6,329 nucleotides of DNA from Thiotrichaceae bacterium UBA7359 (GTDB lineage Bacteria > Pseudomonadota > Gammaproteobacteria > Eutrophobiales > Eutrophobiaceae), in assembly GCA_905182825.1 (NCBI GenBank), contig CAJJDJ010000186.1, forward strand, positions 1-6,329, read 5' to 3'. Below the pieces are notes generated by a model that was not told the DNA's origin, ran no database searches, and worked only from the letters and a program-made list of their open reading frames with translations. The translations under genes and the position numbers were made by a program. Below are positions 6,242-6,329 of this stretch, piece by piece. Position 1 is the stretch's first letter; every line of letters begins with the position of its first letter.

Positions 6242-6329
6242 ACTAAAAACTATGGCGTACTTGGTTCTGTTAAACAAGCGAAGGTGTTAATGAATTTTAA
6301 TTTAACATTATTCTTGCTTGTTCGATTTT

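Overview
The window is a stretch of gammaproteobacterial core genome, AT-rich by eye, with every recognisable gene on the minus strand. Read in the direction of transcription (high to low coordinates) the order is nadA, yebC, ruvC, ruvA, a 438-nt gap, ruvB, ybgC, tolQ, tolR and the first codons of tolA. The yebC-ruvCAB-ybgC-tolQRA order is the one known from Pseudomonas and related gammaproteobacteria; E. coli keeps ruv and tol at separate loci. The proteins resemble their E. coli counterparts closely and keep all the key residues I checked. I cannot name a genus.

Region by region: 5168-6277 holds quinolinate synthase (NAD biosynthesis), probably its own unit. 3221-5078 is a tight cluster in which yebC/ruvC and ruvC/ruvA overlap by 4 nt each. 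2783-3220 separates ruvA from ruvB. 1-2782 is ruvB-ybgC-tolQ-tolR-tolA, with a 5-nt spacer, an 11-nt overlap, a 103-nt spacer and a 1-nt spacer.

Functionally, RuvA and RuvB form the Holliday-junction branch-migration motor and RuvC is the resolvase. TolQ, TolR and TolA form the inner-membrane, proton-motive-force-driven part of the Tol-Pal system, which constricts the outer membrane at division; YbgC is the acyl-CoA thioesterase usually encoded with it.

The least ordinary part is the ruvA-ruvB gap. On the minus strand it carries a sigma70-like promoter (TTGATT, 17 nt, TATAAA) with a good Fur-box match laid over its spacer and -10, then an AAGGA ribosome binding site 8 nt before a 38-codon open frame, then a perfect 9-bp inverted repeat, then ruvB. 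The simplest reading is an iron-responsive internal promoter serving a small unrecognised ORF and possibly ruvB-ybgC-tolQRA. All of this is motif-level inference. No mobile element, CRISPR array, tRNA or rRNA was seen.
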